Below, in pieces: positions 34,386 through 47,908 of a DNA stretch of 64,000 nt. Below the pieces are notes generated by a model. That model searched no databases and was not told where the DNA came from. It saw nothing but the letters and a program-made list of their open reading frames with translations. Source of the stretch: Bimuria novae-zelandiae CBS 107.79 (Eukaryota > Ascomycota > Dothideomycetes > Pleosporales > Didymosphaeriaceae); assembly GCA_010015655.1 (NCBI GenBank), contig ML976793.1, positions 1 to 64,000 of the forward strand. The letters are read 5' to 3'. Within the stretch, counting starts at the first letter, position 1. Every line of letters begins with the position of its first letter. Position numbers and translations under genes: made by a program.

Positions 34386-35323
34386 AAGGGTGGGTGTAAT
34401 GATAATGATCGGTATAGGCGCTGGGTTCTGGGTATGGGTGTATATATGGGCTGGCGTATTGAGGGATTTGGACTGGGAAGGGATGGGATACCATATAGAT
34501 TGGCGCTGGATTAATGGATGGTTTTCTGTCTTCTTGAAACTTGTCTTAACTGGGGTTTTTGTCCCACATAGATGGTGCCTGCATGATGATCGCTGGGTGA
34601 GAGAGGCGCGGTGGCGCTCGAGAGTGGCACAGCTGGGTTGCTGGATCTATCTTGCCGGTGAGCAGGGCGACTGTAGCCAGTTTTGCACGATAGGTTGCAC
34701 TGTTGTATTAAGAAGCTACGCCCCTCAGAGAGCTACGCTCTTCAAAAGAGTGGCGCTCTGGAAGCTCTGCGAATCGAATTTGAAATCACCTCTAAATTGA
34801 CTTTAGCTGATGAATCGGTATATGTTCATTGGTTTTCGACATTTTGGTCTCTTGAGCACTAGAGCCAATAGCGGAACCGATATCTGAGAGGCCAAGTGTA
34901 TGGCAACCATAGCACTTGAGCGAATCGAATATAGCTCGACAGAAGAGTGGGTACATGTTATTGATCGGCGCTCAAGCAACGCAGTGACAGTGGTTTTATC
35001 CATTCATTTAGGCGGAATCACGCTGAAGTTTAGTTCTTGCAGAATTGGTGGTATCTTTTCTCTGTTGTTGCTCCGAGATATGGTTTTCCAAGAGCAAGGA
35101 CACCACATTGTGGTAGAAACCTGAGTTAGTACCGGAAAGCCCAACAAGCTTTCGTTCCTTCCCATATACAAGGGTTCAATGGCTAATATACAAATTTCGC
35201 CACTCGTTTCGTCGCTCAACTATTTTACTGGTTCTCAGTCGTCCCATTCGGCCAACGCATGTCTTTCAATTAGCGTCGTTCGCGGAGCCGATATCCACCA
35301 CCCTTCTTTCTCCGCTTCACCCC
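34386..35323. other. Gene-free region
   Basis: 3' flank of the neprosin-like gene followed by unremarkable sequence. Around 34725-34760 there are two short self-complementary words (AGAGCTACGCTCT and AGAGTGGCGCTCT). I see no gene I can defend. Confidence 0.4.
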
Positions 35324-35656
35324 CTATTGGCGCTGAGCCTGCTCGCGTTCAGCCTGCCTCTTCCGGGCCTCCATCTCTTCCGCCTCACGTCTAGCCGAGC
35401 GCACACGACTATGTTCCTGCACTTGCTGCTCCGTGACGAGCAGCTTGCCCAAACACTCCTTCTCATACTGGCTGTACGTAGAAACGAGTTCGGCTCCGAG
35501 CATACGACGCACCTCGAGTACTTCCCAGGGGAGCTGAGCGTCCGCGACCCAGACTGGGCGTCCATGACCTCCGTTCGCGCGTTATACGACGCGGAACGTG
35601 GCGACTTCCTGGTGCTGCGGAAAAAACCAGTTGCTATAGGTTCGAACGTCGGAGTG
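35324..35656 (-). pseudogene. 3' end of the second F-box-like gene, cut off by the copia nest
   Basis: Minus-strand frame directly continuing the reading frame at 48130 once the copia element and one TSD copy are removed. It reads HSDVRTYSNWFFPQHQEVAT, then a TAA at 35582-35584, then continues in the same frame through VWVADAQLPWEVLEVRRM to an Arg/Glu-rich coiled-coil end and a TAG at 35324-35326. The internal TAA could come from CAA by one C-to-T change. Standing alone it has no start codon or promoter. Confidence 0.75.
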
Positions 35657-35661
35657 CATTA

Positions 35662-35878
35662 TGTCACGGTTTGTAGCGTGATCTATTTCCTATGTTCGAT
35701 GGTAGCCCGCACTAGTCTGCTACTGCCTATACTAGTCCGCACTAGTAAACCGGCTGCCTACACTCCTTACTGCTACCTAGATGGCTTAGTAGTCTATATC
35801 TTAGCTATTACTTATATCTAAATGCAATTAGTGTATTCCTTAATTCCTTTTATATGCTATTACCCTCTTACTCTAATA
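35662..35878 (+). repeat. 5' LTR of the outer copia element (217 bp)
   Basis: TGTCACGGTTTGTAGCG to CTCTAATA. Pairs with 47909-48124. Followed at 35879 by GTTATAAGCCTAATTA, which also follows the 5' LTR of the inner copia and is the likely primer-binding site. Confidence 0.92.
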
Positions 35879-36026
35879 GTTATAAGCCTAATTATAACCT
35901 AAGAGTATACTTATAATCCTTATCCTTTATTTACGTATTACGTACCCCTTATTAAACCGTATAATTATATTATTCTTTATTCACGTACACTACGCATGTC
36001 TTTTATAAAGCTTATAATTAATAAAC

Positions 36027-36250
36027 TGTTGAGAATATGTGGGTTCATTCCAGGTTAGTGGAAGGAAGGACCGTAGTGCCTACTGTGTGAGGGAGGCACG
36101 GCTAACTATAGCGTCCTCGTTACTGTTTACACGGAAGAGGAATAACATAATAGGATAGTTAATATAATACGTTGTAGCTACCCTGCCTTGTCCCTCCTCC
36201 TACTTAGTTATCTATAGTAGTTATGCTACTAGAGGGACCTTAATTTAATA
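36027..36250 (+). repeat. 5' LTR of inner copia
   Basis: 224 bp, partner of 41153-41376. Ends AATTTAATA where the 3' LTR has AATTCAATA. The likely primer-binding site GTTATAAGCCTAATTA starts at 36252. Confidence 0.92.
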
Positions 36251-39039
36251 GGTTATAAGCCTAATTACTAAAACTAATGTTATTATTTTAATCCCACCAG
36301 AGTCGCGCAGGACTTAGATTTAAGAAGAAATTAAATTACTACTAAGGTTACGAAGGACCTAGCTACGATTCGTAAAAGAAATTAAACACCTACTAGAGTC
36401 GCAAGGACTCAGATTCGAGCAGGAATTAAATATAATTACTAGAAGCCATGTGCAACGCGGTTAACATGCAACATATCTACTTATCTTCTTTACGCCTAAG
36501 AACTAACAACGACTGCCCTACCTGCAGCATATTATTCGCAAATATCGCCCACATCGCCTACATCGCTGGCATCGTTAGCACCGCTGGCACCGCCTACCTG
36601 CCTCGCCTGCCTCGCCGTCCGCATCGCCTCCACTGCCTGCAACTGGCACGTGTGAGCCTTGTCACACCCGAACACACATGATAGCTAAAGAGAGGGAAGA
36701 ATAGAAGATTCCTAAGCTTATAGCTAAGAATTATAATGCTTGGTTCCGCCGGAACAAAATTAAGCTAAGAGGAAAGAGAGTCTTCTACGTGTATAAGAAG
36801 AGCCTAGAGGAACACTATAAAATTACTATAGCTAGAGATCTATTAGATACTATAAAAAGACTAGATATCGCAGACAAGACTGCTAAAGCCCGTATTAATA
36901 TTAATAAGAGAGATAAGTACCTAAAGGATAAAGCTACTGTAATTAACCTCCTGTTTAGATCCCTTAGTAATAATAACTAGGCCTTTATTAATAAGTACGA
37001 CACTGCCTTCTAGTTCTAGTCTTACTTGCGCAAGAAGTACACCTAAACTAACGCTATAGCTACTAACATGTACATAACTAGGATCTAGACATTTACATTT
37101 AATTCTAAGAGCACGATTATTAGATTATAAGAAAAGCTAAAGGATTACTAACGCAAGCTTGTATTAGTAGACACTAATACTAATAAAGCCTATAAAGACT
37201 TGGCACTACTACTTATCCTTATAAGATTACTCCTAATAAGGTTTAGGACTATAATTAACACCTTAAACGCCTAGCTTAACCTTACTATTTAATAAAAGCT
37301 TAAGTTCCTGGAAGAGAAGGAGGTCTAAGACTAGTAAGACGCTAATAAGTAAGCTCTTCTAGCATTTAGGAAAGCCCACAAGTACATTCCGCCGCACAAA
37401 CGAGGCAGTAGGGACCTGTTACTAAGCTGCTTATTAAGCCCAGGAAACTTAATAACAAGACTAGCAAAGCATATAGAGCTAAAGAAGTTAAGTTAAAGTT
37501 AGAGCTAGAGATATTAACTAATACCTTAGACTTAGAAGACAAGGAAATTAAGACATGTCGTCTCTCTAAAGATATCCTTAGTAAGGCCTCTTTATCTACC
37601 TGGGCTGGCGACACTGGCGCCTCCTCACACATGTCTAACTAACCCTCGCTATTTAGACGAATAATTAAGATTAAGCGGAGACTCGTTTAGGTTAGAGGGG
37701 GAGAATTACACGCAGACTAGAAAGGAGAAGCCTAAATAGTTTATAAGGATAGATCTTTAACATGGCTTTTAGATGTACTGCTAGTACCTAACCTCAGGGT
37801 TAATTTACTATTAGGGAGACGAATTTGTGCAGTAGGCCTAAAGGGTCGTTTTAATTCCTACACACTATCCTTTAAATTAGGGAAGAAGACGATTATTAAA
37901 GCAACTATAGACAATAGCCTCTACGTAGTGTCACATATTGCAGATAGATACAAAGAGATAGCATTTCCAGGCACAGAACGCTATGCACTAGCCCTAGATA
38001 CAGAAGTCCTTCACACACTAGCTAATTCCGAACTCGAGGCTGGTGAAAAGGAGAGATACTTACTGTACCACAGACGCTTTGCACACCTGGGACCCGCAAA
38101 GATTGTTAAACTCCACGAAGTCACAACTCTCTAGAAGAAGATTTAAGTCCTAGTAAAGAAAGAAATCTGCGAAGTCTGCGCCTTAACAAAGATAAGGAAT
38201 AGTATCCCTAATTAGCTACGAGATTACAAAGCTAAGAAGCTAGCCCTAGTATAGTTTAACGTTGCAGGACCCTTTCTAATATCCTTACGAGGCAACTAAT
38301 AGTTTCTCCTTATTATTAATAGCTACACGCGGAAGAACTGGGTTATCCTAATAAAGTAGAAGGGAGACGTATAAAAGGAACTTAGAGTCTAGAAGACCTT
38401 TGTTAAACATTAGACTAATAAGAAAGTTAAAGCTGCCGGGACTAATAACGCTCTGGAACTCTTATAACAAGTTAAGGAATAGAGAATTATATAGGGAGTT
38501 AAACTATAGCCTACCATAATTGCATTATTATATTAGATATAAGAGCAATACTTAAGGACGCTAGTTTGCTAATTAAATTCTAGGACAAAGCTATAGAAGC
38601 CGACACGTACATGCGAAACTACACTAATATAGGACCTATAATTAATAGTAAGCAAGTTAGCCCTAAAGAGGCTTTTATAGGAAAGACGCTATCTATTAAT
38701 TATATTCGTGTATAGGGGAGCAAGTGCTACTCCTATATCTACCCTAAGATAATTCTAGTAGATTAACGACACGATAAGCTTATAGACCGCGGCAGAGTTA
38801 GAGTATTTATAAAATATTCTAAGATAATAAACAAGCAGTTTAAGTTCTACTCGCTAGAACTAGGATATACCTTAAGATTAAGTCGTATGTTAGTAGACAA
38901 ACACACACCCGGAGGGAGAGTCAAACTATGGTTACGGAACATTCTAGCTAGATTATAAGAAACGCCAAATACTATACCAGACTAAAAACTAAGAGGAAGA
39001 CTAAGGAAAGATCCTACTTCTACTAAAATAATTACTACT

Positions 39040-39165
39040 TAACTAAATCCTACTTAACTAGCTCGCGCTTAACTAACTCCTACAGAACTAACTCCTATAG
39101 AACCAACTCCTGCAGAACCGACTCTTGTAGAACTAACTCCTGTAGAACCGACTTCTACAGATCCT
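39040..39165 (+). repeat. Imperfect 15 bp tandem repeats in the copia integrase-RT linker
   Basis: About eight units of the type ACTAACTCCTACAGA, encoding Thr-Pro-x-Glu-Pro/Leu repeats in the frame of the polyprotein. Such low-complexity linkers between integrase and RT are common in copia polyproteins. Confidence 0.6.
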
Positions 39166-41152
39166 ATAGAACAAGCTACTATAAAATAGATCGAACTATT
39201 AACTATAAACGAGATGGAACCCCCTCCTGCGGAATAAGTAAAACTAACTCCTGAGCTAATTAAGCGTAGAAGAGGAAGACTAAGGAAGCTAACTATCGCT
39301 CTTCCTACTACTATCTTATAAAATAAGCAAGTACTAGATCTAACAACTAAAGAACCTAAGGAACCAGCTTAATCCTTACTAAAAGCTCTAAGATACTTTA
39401 TAAGATAGTCTAAACGTAAGAGATCTAGAGGAGACACTGCTAAGGATAAAAGACTCTGTAAGATTATTAAAGCCATGCTAGCACAAGTTAATTTTACGAA
39501 CAAAGAAATAGACAGAGAAGCCTAGATCTTTAAGAAAGCCTTTCTAGCAACTAAGATTGCAGGAATTCCAATCCCCTAGACATATTAACAAGCTATAAAC
39601 GACCCAAAGTACGGAAATCGATGGAAAGCAGTAGTGCTAGAGGAGATAATCTCGCTAATAGAAAACGGAACCTAGGAAGAAGTTTTATAGCTAAAAGACG
39701 CTAATATAGTTAATTTAAAGTAGGTTTTTACAATTAAAACTAAGCTAAATAAGATAGTTAAATAATTTAAAGCGCGCCTGGTGGCACGTGGTTTCACCCA
39801 AGTACATGGAATTGACTATAATGAGACCTTTGCACCCACTGTCCGCATGGATACCTTGCGTCTATTCCTAGCCACTATCGTAGCAAAAGACTTGGAATGT
39901 TTCTATTATAATATTAAGAATGCGTTCACTAAATCTCACCTTAAAGAACAGATTCTCCTTAAACAACCTATAGGAGTTCGTGTTAAGAAAGGATATATTC
40001 TAAAAGTACTTTAAAGCCTATACGGACTAAAGCAAGCTGCTTACGACTAGAACCTGTTAATAAAGAAAGAGTTTCTTACATAGGGGTTTATGCAAAGCCT
40101 TACAGACCCTTACATGTTTATTTATAAGGAGAGAAATATTCGAATCCTAGTCTACGTTAACAACGTTCTTGCAGCGGCAAAGGAGCAATCCTAAACTAAG
40201 TGGTTCTGGAAGAAGCTTTCTGGACGATTCAACGCTAAGAACCTGGGGGAGGTATATAAGGTCCTTAGAGTGCGAGTTATAAGAGACAGAAAGCACTACA
40301 TAATTTTCCTTAACTAAGAGTAATATCTGCGCGTAGTACTTAATAAGTTTAGAATATTAAGTAAGAAGTACAAGGATAAGAAAATTCTATCTACTAATTA
40401 TACTTTATTTAGACTAGCTACGGATAATAACAATTAGATTAATATAACGGAGTACTAGCAAGGAATCGGAAGTCTAATGTTTGCTATAGTACTTACACGT
40501 CCAGATATTACATTCACCCTTGGAAAGCTAAGCTAATACATAAGCAATCTAGCAGAACACCATAGCCATATATTAAAGAACCTACTATAGTACCTAAGGT
40601 TAATAGTTATAATAAAACTACGCTACGGACTAGGGGGAGCACACTCACAGTTTGTTATCTACTTAGACGCTAACTAGGTAAGCAATACTATAGACTAAAA
40701 GAGCGTTTTAGGCAGCACTGCGATGTTCTATAGAGGTCTAATCTTATAGTTAAGTAAGAAGCAACGATTAGTTGTAATATTAAGCTATAAGTCTAAATAT
40801 ATTACACTTTTAACATGCTATAAGCAAGGCTAGTAGATTGCCTAAGTATTTAGGGATCTTAGATTCCTAAAGTACATTAGAAAAGACACTAATAAGGTTT
40901 AGATATTAGGAGACAACCAGGGCGCTATCGCACTTATAAAGAACCTTTACCTCCACAAAAGATCAAAACACATCGACGTTTATTATTACTTTATCCGGGA
41001 TATAGCAGAATAAGGCAAACTTAAGGTAGCTTACGTGCTAACTACTAACATAGTTACTAATAGAATAATAAAGCTGTTACAGCGAGTCGCATTTAAGAGA
41101 TTTAAGAACTAACTCGGAGTTGTCTACAGACTAGACCTGTCTTGAGGGGGAG

Positions 41153-41376
41153 TGTTGAGAATATGTAGGTTCATTCCAGGTTGGTGGAAGGAAGGGCCGT
41201 AGTGCCTACTATGTAAGGGAGGCACGGCTGACTGTAGCGTCCTCGTTACTATTTACACGGAAGAGGAATAATATAATAGGATAGTTAATACAATAGGTTG
41301 CAGCCACCCCGCCTTGTCCCTCCTCCTACTCGGTTATCCATGGTAGTCATGCTACCAGAGGGACCTTAATTCAATA
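41153..41376 (+). repeat. 3' LTR of inner copia
   Basis: 224 bp, TGTTGAGAATATG to TTCAATA, followed by the duplication TAAAC at 41377-41381. Confidence 0.92.
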
Positions 41377-41752
41377 TAAACCTTTATTAACGTATAGCGC
41401 ATACGTTTTTTACGACTACTTTTTTAATTACGATAAATACCAAGTCTAATCTAATAATAATATAAGTTACTATTATTTTAATAAACTATTAAACTAGCAT
41501 AGCTAGATCTTTATATAAAAAGACTTAGCTAAACGCCACGAGCTCTAGTAATATATTAACTTTAATTCTTTAAAAGAAAACTTAATAGTATCTATAAAGC
41601 CTATAGAAACTCTAATTTTTAACCAAAAATCCAGTATAATAAGTATTAGAGATCTTACAGTAAAAGGGCAAGTTAACTTCTAGTAAGAGTATAATTAATA
41701 GGAGAAATAGATAATAGTATAAAAGAAGAAGTAGAAGGCTCTAACTAAGTTT

Positions 41753-42165
41753 TATTAAGTCCCTAAGGGGTAGCTGGTTCCTTTAAGACTAAGGTTGGTT
41801 CTTGGGCAGGAGTACTAGTAAGGTAAGGAAGGGGGTATTAATAGCTCGCGCGTATTGATAGAATATTAGTGTTAAAAGTAATACATAGTTATAAATAAAT
41901 TAATAATACTTAAGTATAATCTAAATAATAGATTAATAAACAAGGTTAAACACAACGATAGGAGGTCCATCTTTAACGTTCTTATATACAAGTCCTAGAC
42001 TGCTCGCTGGCGAGCGCTCTCCCTAGAGCGCTCTCTAGAGAGCAGTCACATAACTTCGTAAGCGCTGACAACGCGGCAAGCGAAGACAAGGGTGTCTCCA
42101 CGTGTACGCCCTGTGACTAAGTAAAAATGGTTCGCTGTCCTTATGTTGGATCGTGGATCCTAACA
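41753..42165 (+). repeat. Solo LTR (413 bp) inside the outer copia
   Basis: Starts TATTAAGTCCCTAAGG (TG turned to TA) and ends GATCCTAACA. Flanked by AGTTT at 41748-41752 and 42166-42170. Same family as 18144-18601, with which it shares GGGCAGGAGTACTAGTA. Its right half is GC-rich and keeps CTCGCTGGCGAGCGCTCTCC-type inverted words near 42004. Confidence 0.85.
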
Positions 42166-45100
42166 AGTTTAAGTTAAAGATAAGCAAAACTATCGTAAAA
42201 CGCTATTTATACCTAATTAAAAACCTTAACTAAGTATATAACTAACTCGTTGTTCTAAAAAAGCACCTAACACCTACTAATAAGAGCTACTATTATAATA
42301 TTATGAACAAGCTTAACGCTTTTAAGACAGCGCTAAAGGTAGTAAAAAAATTAAGTAATAACTAGTAAACTAAATTAATATTACTACTTAAGTAAGAATA
42401 TTAAACTTTTTTAAAGTTAATAGGTAACATACTTAAAAGGAGTTTTTTATAGCTTATAAGGCACTAAATTAAAACTATATAACTACTTATTTATATAATT
42501 ACTTTAAATATAAAGCTATTAGAATACTTAACTAAACTCCCTCTTTAGAAATATACGATTTTAAATTTATAAGCTACTTTTATCACGTTAAGCCTATATT
42601 ATCTAGTCTTACGATAGCCGTCGTAGAGCTTAAGATTGTAAAGGCTATATAAAGTAATAACTAGAAACAGGCATGCCTATATAGTAAAGAGTATTAATTT
42701 ATTTAATACTAGTACTTAAATAAAAAGGTAAATAATTAACTTATAAGTTTTAAGGAGGATCCTAAAATCTGCTAATAAATAAAAAAAAAATTAAAAAATT
42801 TAAGACTTCCTATTACTATAAGGAATATTTTTAAGTAGGCTAAGTAAAAGAATAAGTAGCCTAGCTATCTTTAAATTAATAGCAAAGAATTTCTAGAAAA
42901 TATACACGATTATATAGTAAATAGTAGTTAAATTACTAATCTAGAATAAGAGTAATATAATTATAAAGCTAATTATAAGTTTTATTTTTCTAATACTATT
43001 AAGCTACCTAATATACTATTTAAAGTAGTAGCTATTTTAATTAACGCTAATAATAGTTCTAAACCTAGCTAAGACTTTATAGTAATAATAACTAATAATT
43101 AAAATAGAAGTAACTTACGTAACTAATAGATTCGTAATTTGGAATTAAATACGTATGTTATTAACTTAGAGCTACAAAAAGGCTAGAAGCATTAGCATGG
43201 AAATCTAAAAGACGGAACACTATTTGCAGGAAAGGGCCAGATACTCATTATAGTATAGGGAGAAGTAGAGCTCGTTGCTTGCACCCCTAAAGAACTATAG
43301 ATATTAGTCTTAAGTTATATCGCATATATTAAAGGATTCTTAATAAGCGTACTTAGTCTCGCTCGCTATTGCATAAAATACATTTACTTTAACTATAGTT
43401 ATAATTTTATATATTAATATAAGACTACTAATATTATTACTTAACTAGAGTATATAAGTAAACACTAGTTAATTAACGCTAATCTTATGCGTTAATCTTA
43501 TTTTTTAGACTTATAGTTATTTAGAGTCTCCTACTATCCTTTATACGTACTAAGCTAAATTAGATTATTAATTAACGTATAGCCTATTTAATTTTAGGTT
43601 ACTTAAATAAAAAGGTAGTTAAATGCCTTAATTAGTATATTAATAAAATTACTTTTATTAGAAAACTAAAGGACTGCTTCTACTAAGCCTATTCTAAAAT
43701 AAAACTTACTTAAATTATTTCTTATTAAATCTTATTAAGTAAGGTAACTTAGCCTTTTTACTAAATAAGGATTAACTTAATCTATATTATTCTAAAAAAT
43801 AAGTCTTACTAGAATAGAAATTAATATAGATTTTACTCTATTAATAGGTACTTAAAGTAATATAAGATTATAATAGCTCCGCGTAAGACAAAGCTCTTAC
43901 TTACTTAATAAATACTTTAACTTATCTAGAAAGCTTATATATAGTAGAATGCCGATATTTATATTATTAGGTTAGATAATAAACCTAGATTTGGCGACTT
44001 CCTGTCAGACACTCTAGCCGACATAGGCATTTTGTAGGAGCCTGCACCACTAGAGACTCACTAGCCAAACGAGCTACCTAAGAGAGCAGGAGGCATACTA
44101 TTAGTTCGTGTACGAGCTATGAGCCTACATTTAAATCTTCTGAAGTCACTCTCTAACGAACTTTATTAAACAGCGGCATATATTCTCAATCGCACTCCTA
44201 CTAAAGCTTTAGGATAGAAGACGCCCTATAAAATATGCTAGGGTCGAAAGCCTATAATATTACACATAAGACCTATTAGATGTCGCGTATATGTACTTAA
44301 TCGATGCTTGTACGGAAAGAACGAGCAAACAAGTTTAAATTACGAGCACTTAATGGCCACCTCGTAGGCTATCGCGGAACTAATATCTTCCGCATATGGT
44401 TACCTACTACTAATAAGATCTTTGTTACTCGAGACGTGGTCTTCGAACCTACTTAGTTTTATACTAGGATGGATGGCTATGCCGACGAATTAATTATTAC
44501 TAATGTTATTAAAGCCCTATCGTTTTAAGAATATAAGCTAGAGGATATTAATATTAAAGAATTACTTACCGCTCGTTAACGTTGACAGCTGTTTGATAAA
44601 GCACCCGTGACCCCTATAGATTGAGGGTCCCGCGTAGGGGGTGTAGGTCAACAGCATGATTAGCAAGAACGATTCTCTCCACCTAAGAATGTAGAAGAAC
44701 AGCAACAATTACTTACTCCTAGACCTACCGAACCCGGAGAGACCACACTAATGAATAAAGCAGACCTCTCTTCTATATATAGCCCACCTGAAGGCTACAG
44801 ACTGTACGGTGAAGAAGCTCCACGGGATATTAATCTCAATCTAGATACTAGTAATATTATCCCTAGTAGAAGATATGCTTAGACTATAAGGTCTAAAAAC
44901 ACCTTTAACGCGCATTTATATGCTATCGCGTTAAGAAAAGAGTTAGTTAAGGACTATCTGTCTACCTTTTCCACAGCACTTACATCCCCATCTACTAAAA
45001 GTAATAAGATTCTAAGGATCTATTAGAGTTAGCTTCCACCACCGCTAAAGAATGTTAGGGAATTTGACCAACATGTGCATGGAAAGCAGTTCCGACAGGC

Positions 45101-45589
45101 GCTATTAAAGGAATAGTGCTCTACCCGTGACAAAGGCTGCTTCAAGAAGATAGACAGAACAAAAGCCACTGCTAATGCAGAGATACTTCCACTCATGTGG
45201 GTATTTACCTACAAAATTGATGATGATGGATTTCTATCAAGCTTTAAGGCACGCCTGGTAGTGCGAGGTGATCTAGACCCGAGCACTTGTGGTATATGCC
45301 TGCCACCTCACCAATCCGGGACAGTCTCACGTTGCGAAGATTCGTCAGACCTAGCGATATCTACTTGGAACCAAGACCTGGGCACTCCAAGCCTCTGCTT
45401 CTACCTTAGCACCTGACCTCGCTGAGTACATCACGGATAATCCAGACTACCGTGATCCTCTATTCTTCGGAGCCTCCGACGCATCTTTTACAGATAAACC
45501 TAATACCCGCTAAAGCTCTTAGGGGTATGCATTTAAGCTAGCCAGAATAACTATTAATTAAAAAGCTATTATTTAACGTATAGTAATTA

Positions 45590-47438
45590 ACATGTTTGAT
45601 AAGCGAGTCGCGAATATAAGCGAGTCGCGAGCCCCACCAACTTTCTGCACCTCTCTAACTCATAACCACTATTTCTCTACCCACTACCTCTTAAATGCCC
45701 TCAAACGAAGCAGACGTTTAGCTTATAATCTTAGCTATTAATAAATCGCAAATTCTAGCCGTTAATTGTGCTATAGCTATCTATAATATTCCTAAAGCGA
45801 CGCTACGCGACCAACGCGCTAGGAAGCCTCTATAACGCGATTACTAGCCTAACTTAAAGAAGCTTACCTAGCGAGAGGAGGAGGTGATTATTAGATATAA
45901 ACTTAACTTAGATACACGTGGATTTGCGCCTACGTACGTAACTATACGTAATATAACTAATAAGCTACTAGCTGCGCGCGGCGCTAGTTAGGTTAGTATT
46001 TATTAGCTACGTAACTTTATTAAGCGTATAGATAGTCTTACGACGCGTTTTAATCGAGCGTACAATAGGCAAAGAGCTCTATATAAGAATTCTATGTTAA
46101 TTAAAAGCTAGTTTGAGCTTGTAAAGGAGATAAAGGCCAAGTATGGCATCTGCGATAATAATGTTTACAACTTTAACAAGACTAGCTTCATAATAGGCAA
46201 GATCACGACTTAGCTCGTTATAACAAAGTTAGAGAGGAGAGGTTAGCCAAAGACTATCTAGCCTAGTAACTATAAATAGGTGACGGCGATTACTACTATT
46301 AACGCTACTAACTAGTTAGTCCCGCCGTTCCTTATCTTCGCTAGCTAGTATTACCTATCTGCCTGGTATAAGGAGGACATCCCACACGACTAGGCAATCG
46401 CAGTAAGTAATAATAGCTAGACAAATAATAAACTAGGAGTAGAGTGGCTAAAGCACTTTAACGCTTATATAAAGACTTACGTCGTTAGTGCGCGCCGCCT
46501 ACTTATCCTTAATAGTTATAAGAGCCACCACTCTCTTAAGTTTTAAAAGCTCTATAAGGAGAATAATATCTATACGCTCTATATGCTGCCTCACTTATCC
46601 TACCTACTATAGCTACCTAATATTAGCTACTTCTCGCCGTTAAAGCGCGCGTACAGTCGTAAGGTTAAGAGCCTAATCCGCCACTATATTAACTATATTA
46701 CTAAGCTTAAGTTCTTGCTAGCCTTTAAGATAGTATTTAATTAATTATTTACCTTAACTAATATCTACTTAGCCTTTTAAGGCGCAGGCCTTGTGCCTCT
46801 CTAACCAAACGTTATACTATTAAAGCTTAACGTGTAGCTGCGTACACCTACTCTAGCTACTTTACTAGAGGCTCTCTAGGAGGCTCGTACACTAAGTAAC
46901 GTACGTAAGCTTAAGGCTTAATTAACGTTAATACGAGATCGCGTGCGACGGTATAAAAGCTTATTATTAGCTTTAATTATTAAGGCAATTAACTAGCTTA
47001 AGAAGGGCGCTAAAGTAATAATACTTTTAGCTAAGCTAATGCGTGATTAGATCACTAGTCTTAAAAGAGCTAATAAGGCAGCATTAGCGCGTAAACAGCG
47101 TAAAAAAAAGCGTATACAGCAACGTGGGGTCTTAATAAAGGGAGCTAGAGAGGATATACTTGCTTAAAGGGAAGTTAATTAGCAGATTGCTTATAAAGAG
47201 CGTCGAATAGGAGAGCAATTAGGCCATAGCCGCCAGGCTCTGGCGCGCTGCAAGAGGTGCAGAGAGACTGGGCACAACTCACGCACGTGCAAAAAAGATA
47301 CTTCAGATACTACTTAATCTATTGTATAGATATCTCTATACTAACTCTTAATATGGTTGAGATATACGTCTATAGAGGCGCAGAAAGTTGGTGGGGCTCG
47401 CGACTCGCTTATATTCGCGACTCGCTTATCAAACATGT
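45590..47438 (+). mobile_element. Fot1/pogo element (1849 bp) inside the copia RNase H
   Basis: Inverted repeats of about 60-65 bp start ACATGTTTGATAAGCGAGTC at both ends, with TA at 45588-45589 and 47439-47440. Each terminus contains AAGCGAGTCGCGA twice. The transposase starts MPSNEADV (about 45698) and shows TRGFAPTYVTIRNITNKLL (HTH_Tnp_Tc5-like), YNFNKTSFIIGKIT (first catalytic Asp changed to Asn) and FNAYIKTYV. It ends with a CCHC zinc knuckle, CKRCRETGHNSRTC, at about 47250. Size and structure resemble Fot1-class elements of Pleosporales. The centre is RIP-mutated, while the zinc-knuckle end and termini are nearly untouched. Confidence 0.93.
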
Positions 47439-47908
47439 TAAGTCTACTATTAAAGCTAAGCTTTTATCTCTCTCGCTTACTAGTTCTTAGATATAGGAAT
47501 AGATACGCTTCTTTTAAGGTATCTTATTTAATATAAACTATACGCCTATTATCTACTATAATAATTAATAAACTATTAGTATTATTACTAAGGAACTAGA
47601 CTAGCTTTATACTAAAATAAAATATATTAATGTATACTAACTTTAGATTTAATAGGAGGTCTCTACCTATTAACGTAATATTAAATAGATACCTACTAAT
47701 AAGATGCCTGCTAATAGACTTACTAAGATTCTATTTTAATAAAAGTTTATTAAGTTTCGTAAATAGCTTAGCTTTATTAATATTAAGTCTTATCTCTTTA
47801 AGTAAAAGGGCTTAGACATTTCTAACTTTAATATCCTTTATTTAAACCGTAGATAGTTAGCAACTCTCTCTCTTTATAGATATCTTATTTAATTATAGCT
47901 AGGGGGTA

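Larger units (their letters stand above)
36027..41376 (+). mobile_element. Inner Ty1/copia element (5350 bp) inside the outer copia
   Basis: LTRs 36027-36250 and 41153-41376, 224 bp each, starting TGTTGAGAATATG; duplication TAAAC at 36022-36026 and 41377-41381. Order: gag (about 36690-37000), protease DTGASSHMSN (about 37605), GAG-pre-integrase YHRRFAHLG (about 38070), integrase remains, RT (ARGFTQVHGIDYNETFAP at 39784, YVNN in place of YVDD near 40155), RNase H (about 40650-41000). YVDD to YVNN is explained by G-to-A changes. Polypurine GAGGGGGAG precedes the 3' LTR. Stops in every domain; inactive. Confidence 0.94.

Noticed and set aside
39040..39165. CRISPR-like array
   Set aside because: The units are contiguous 15 bp coding repeats without spacers, inside a retrotransposon polyprotein of a eukaryote.
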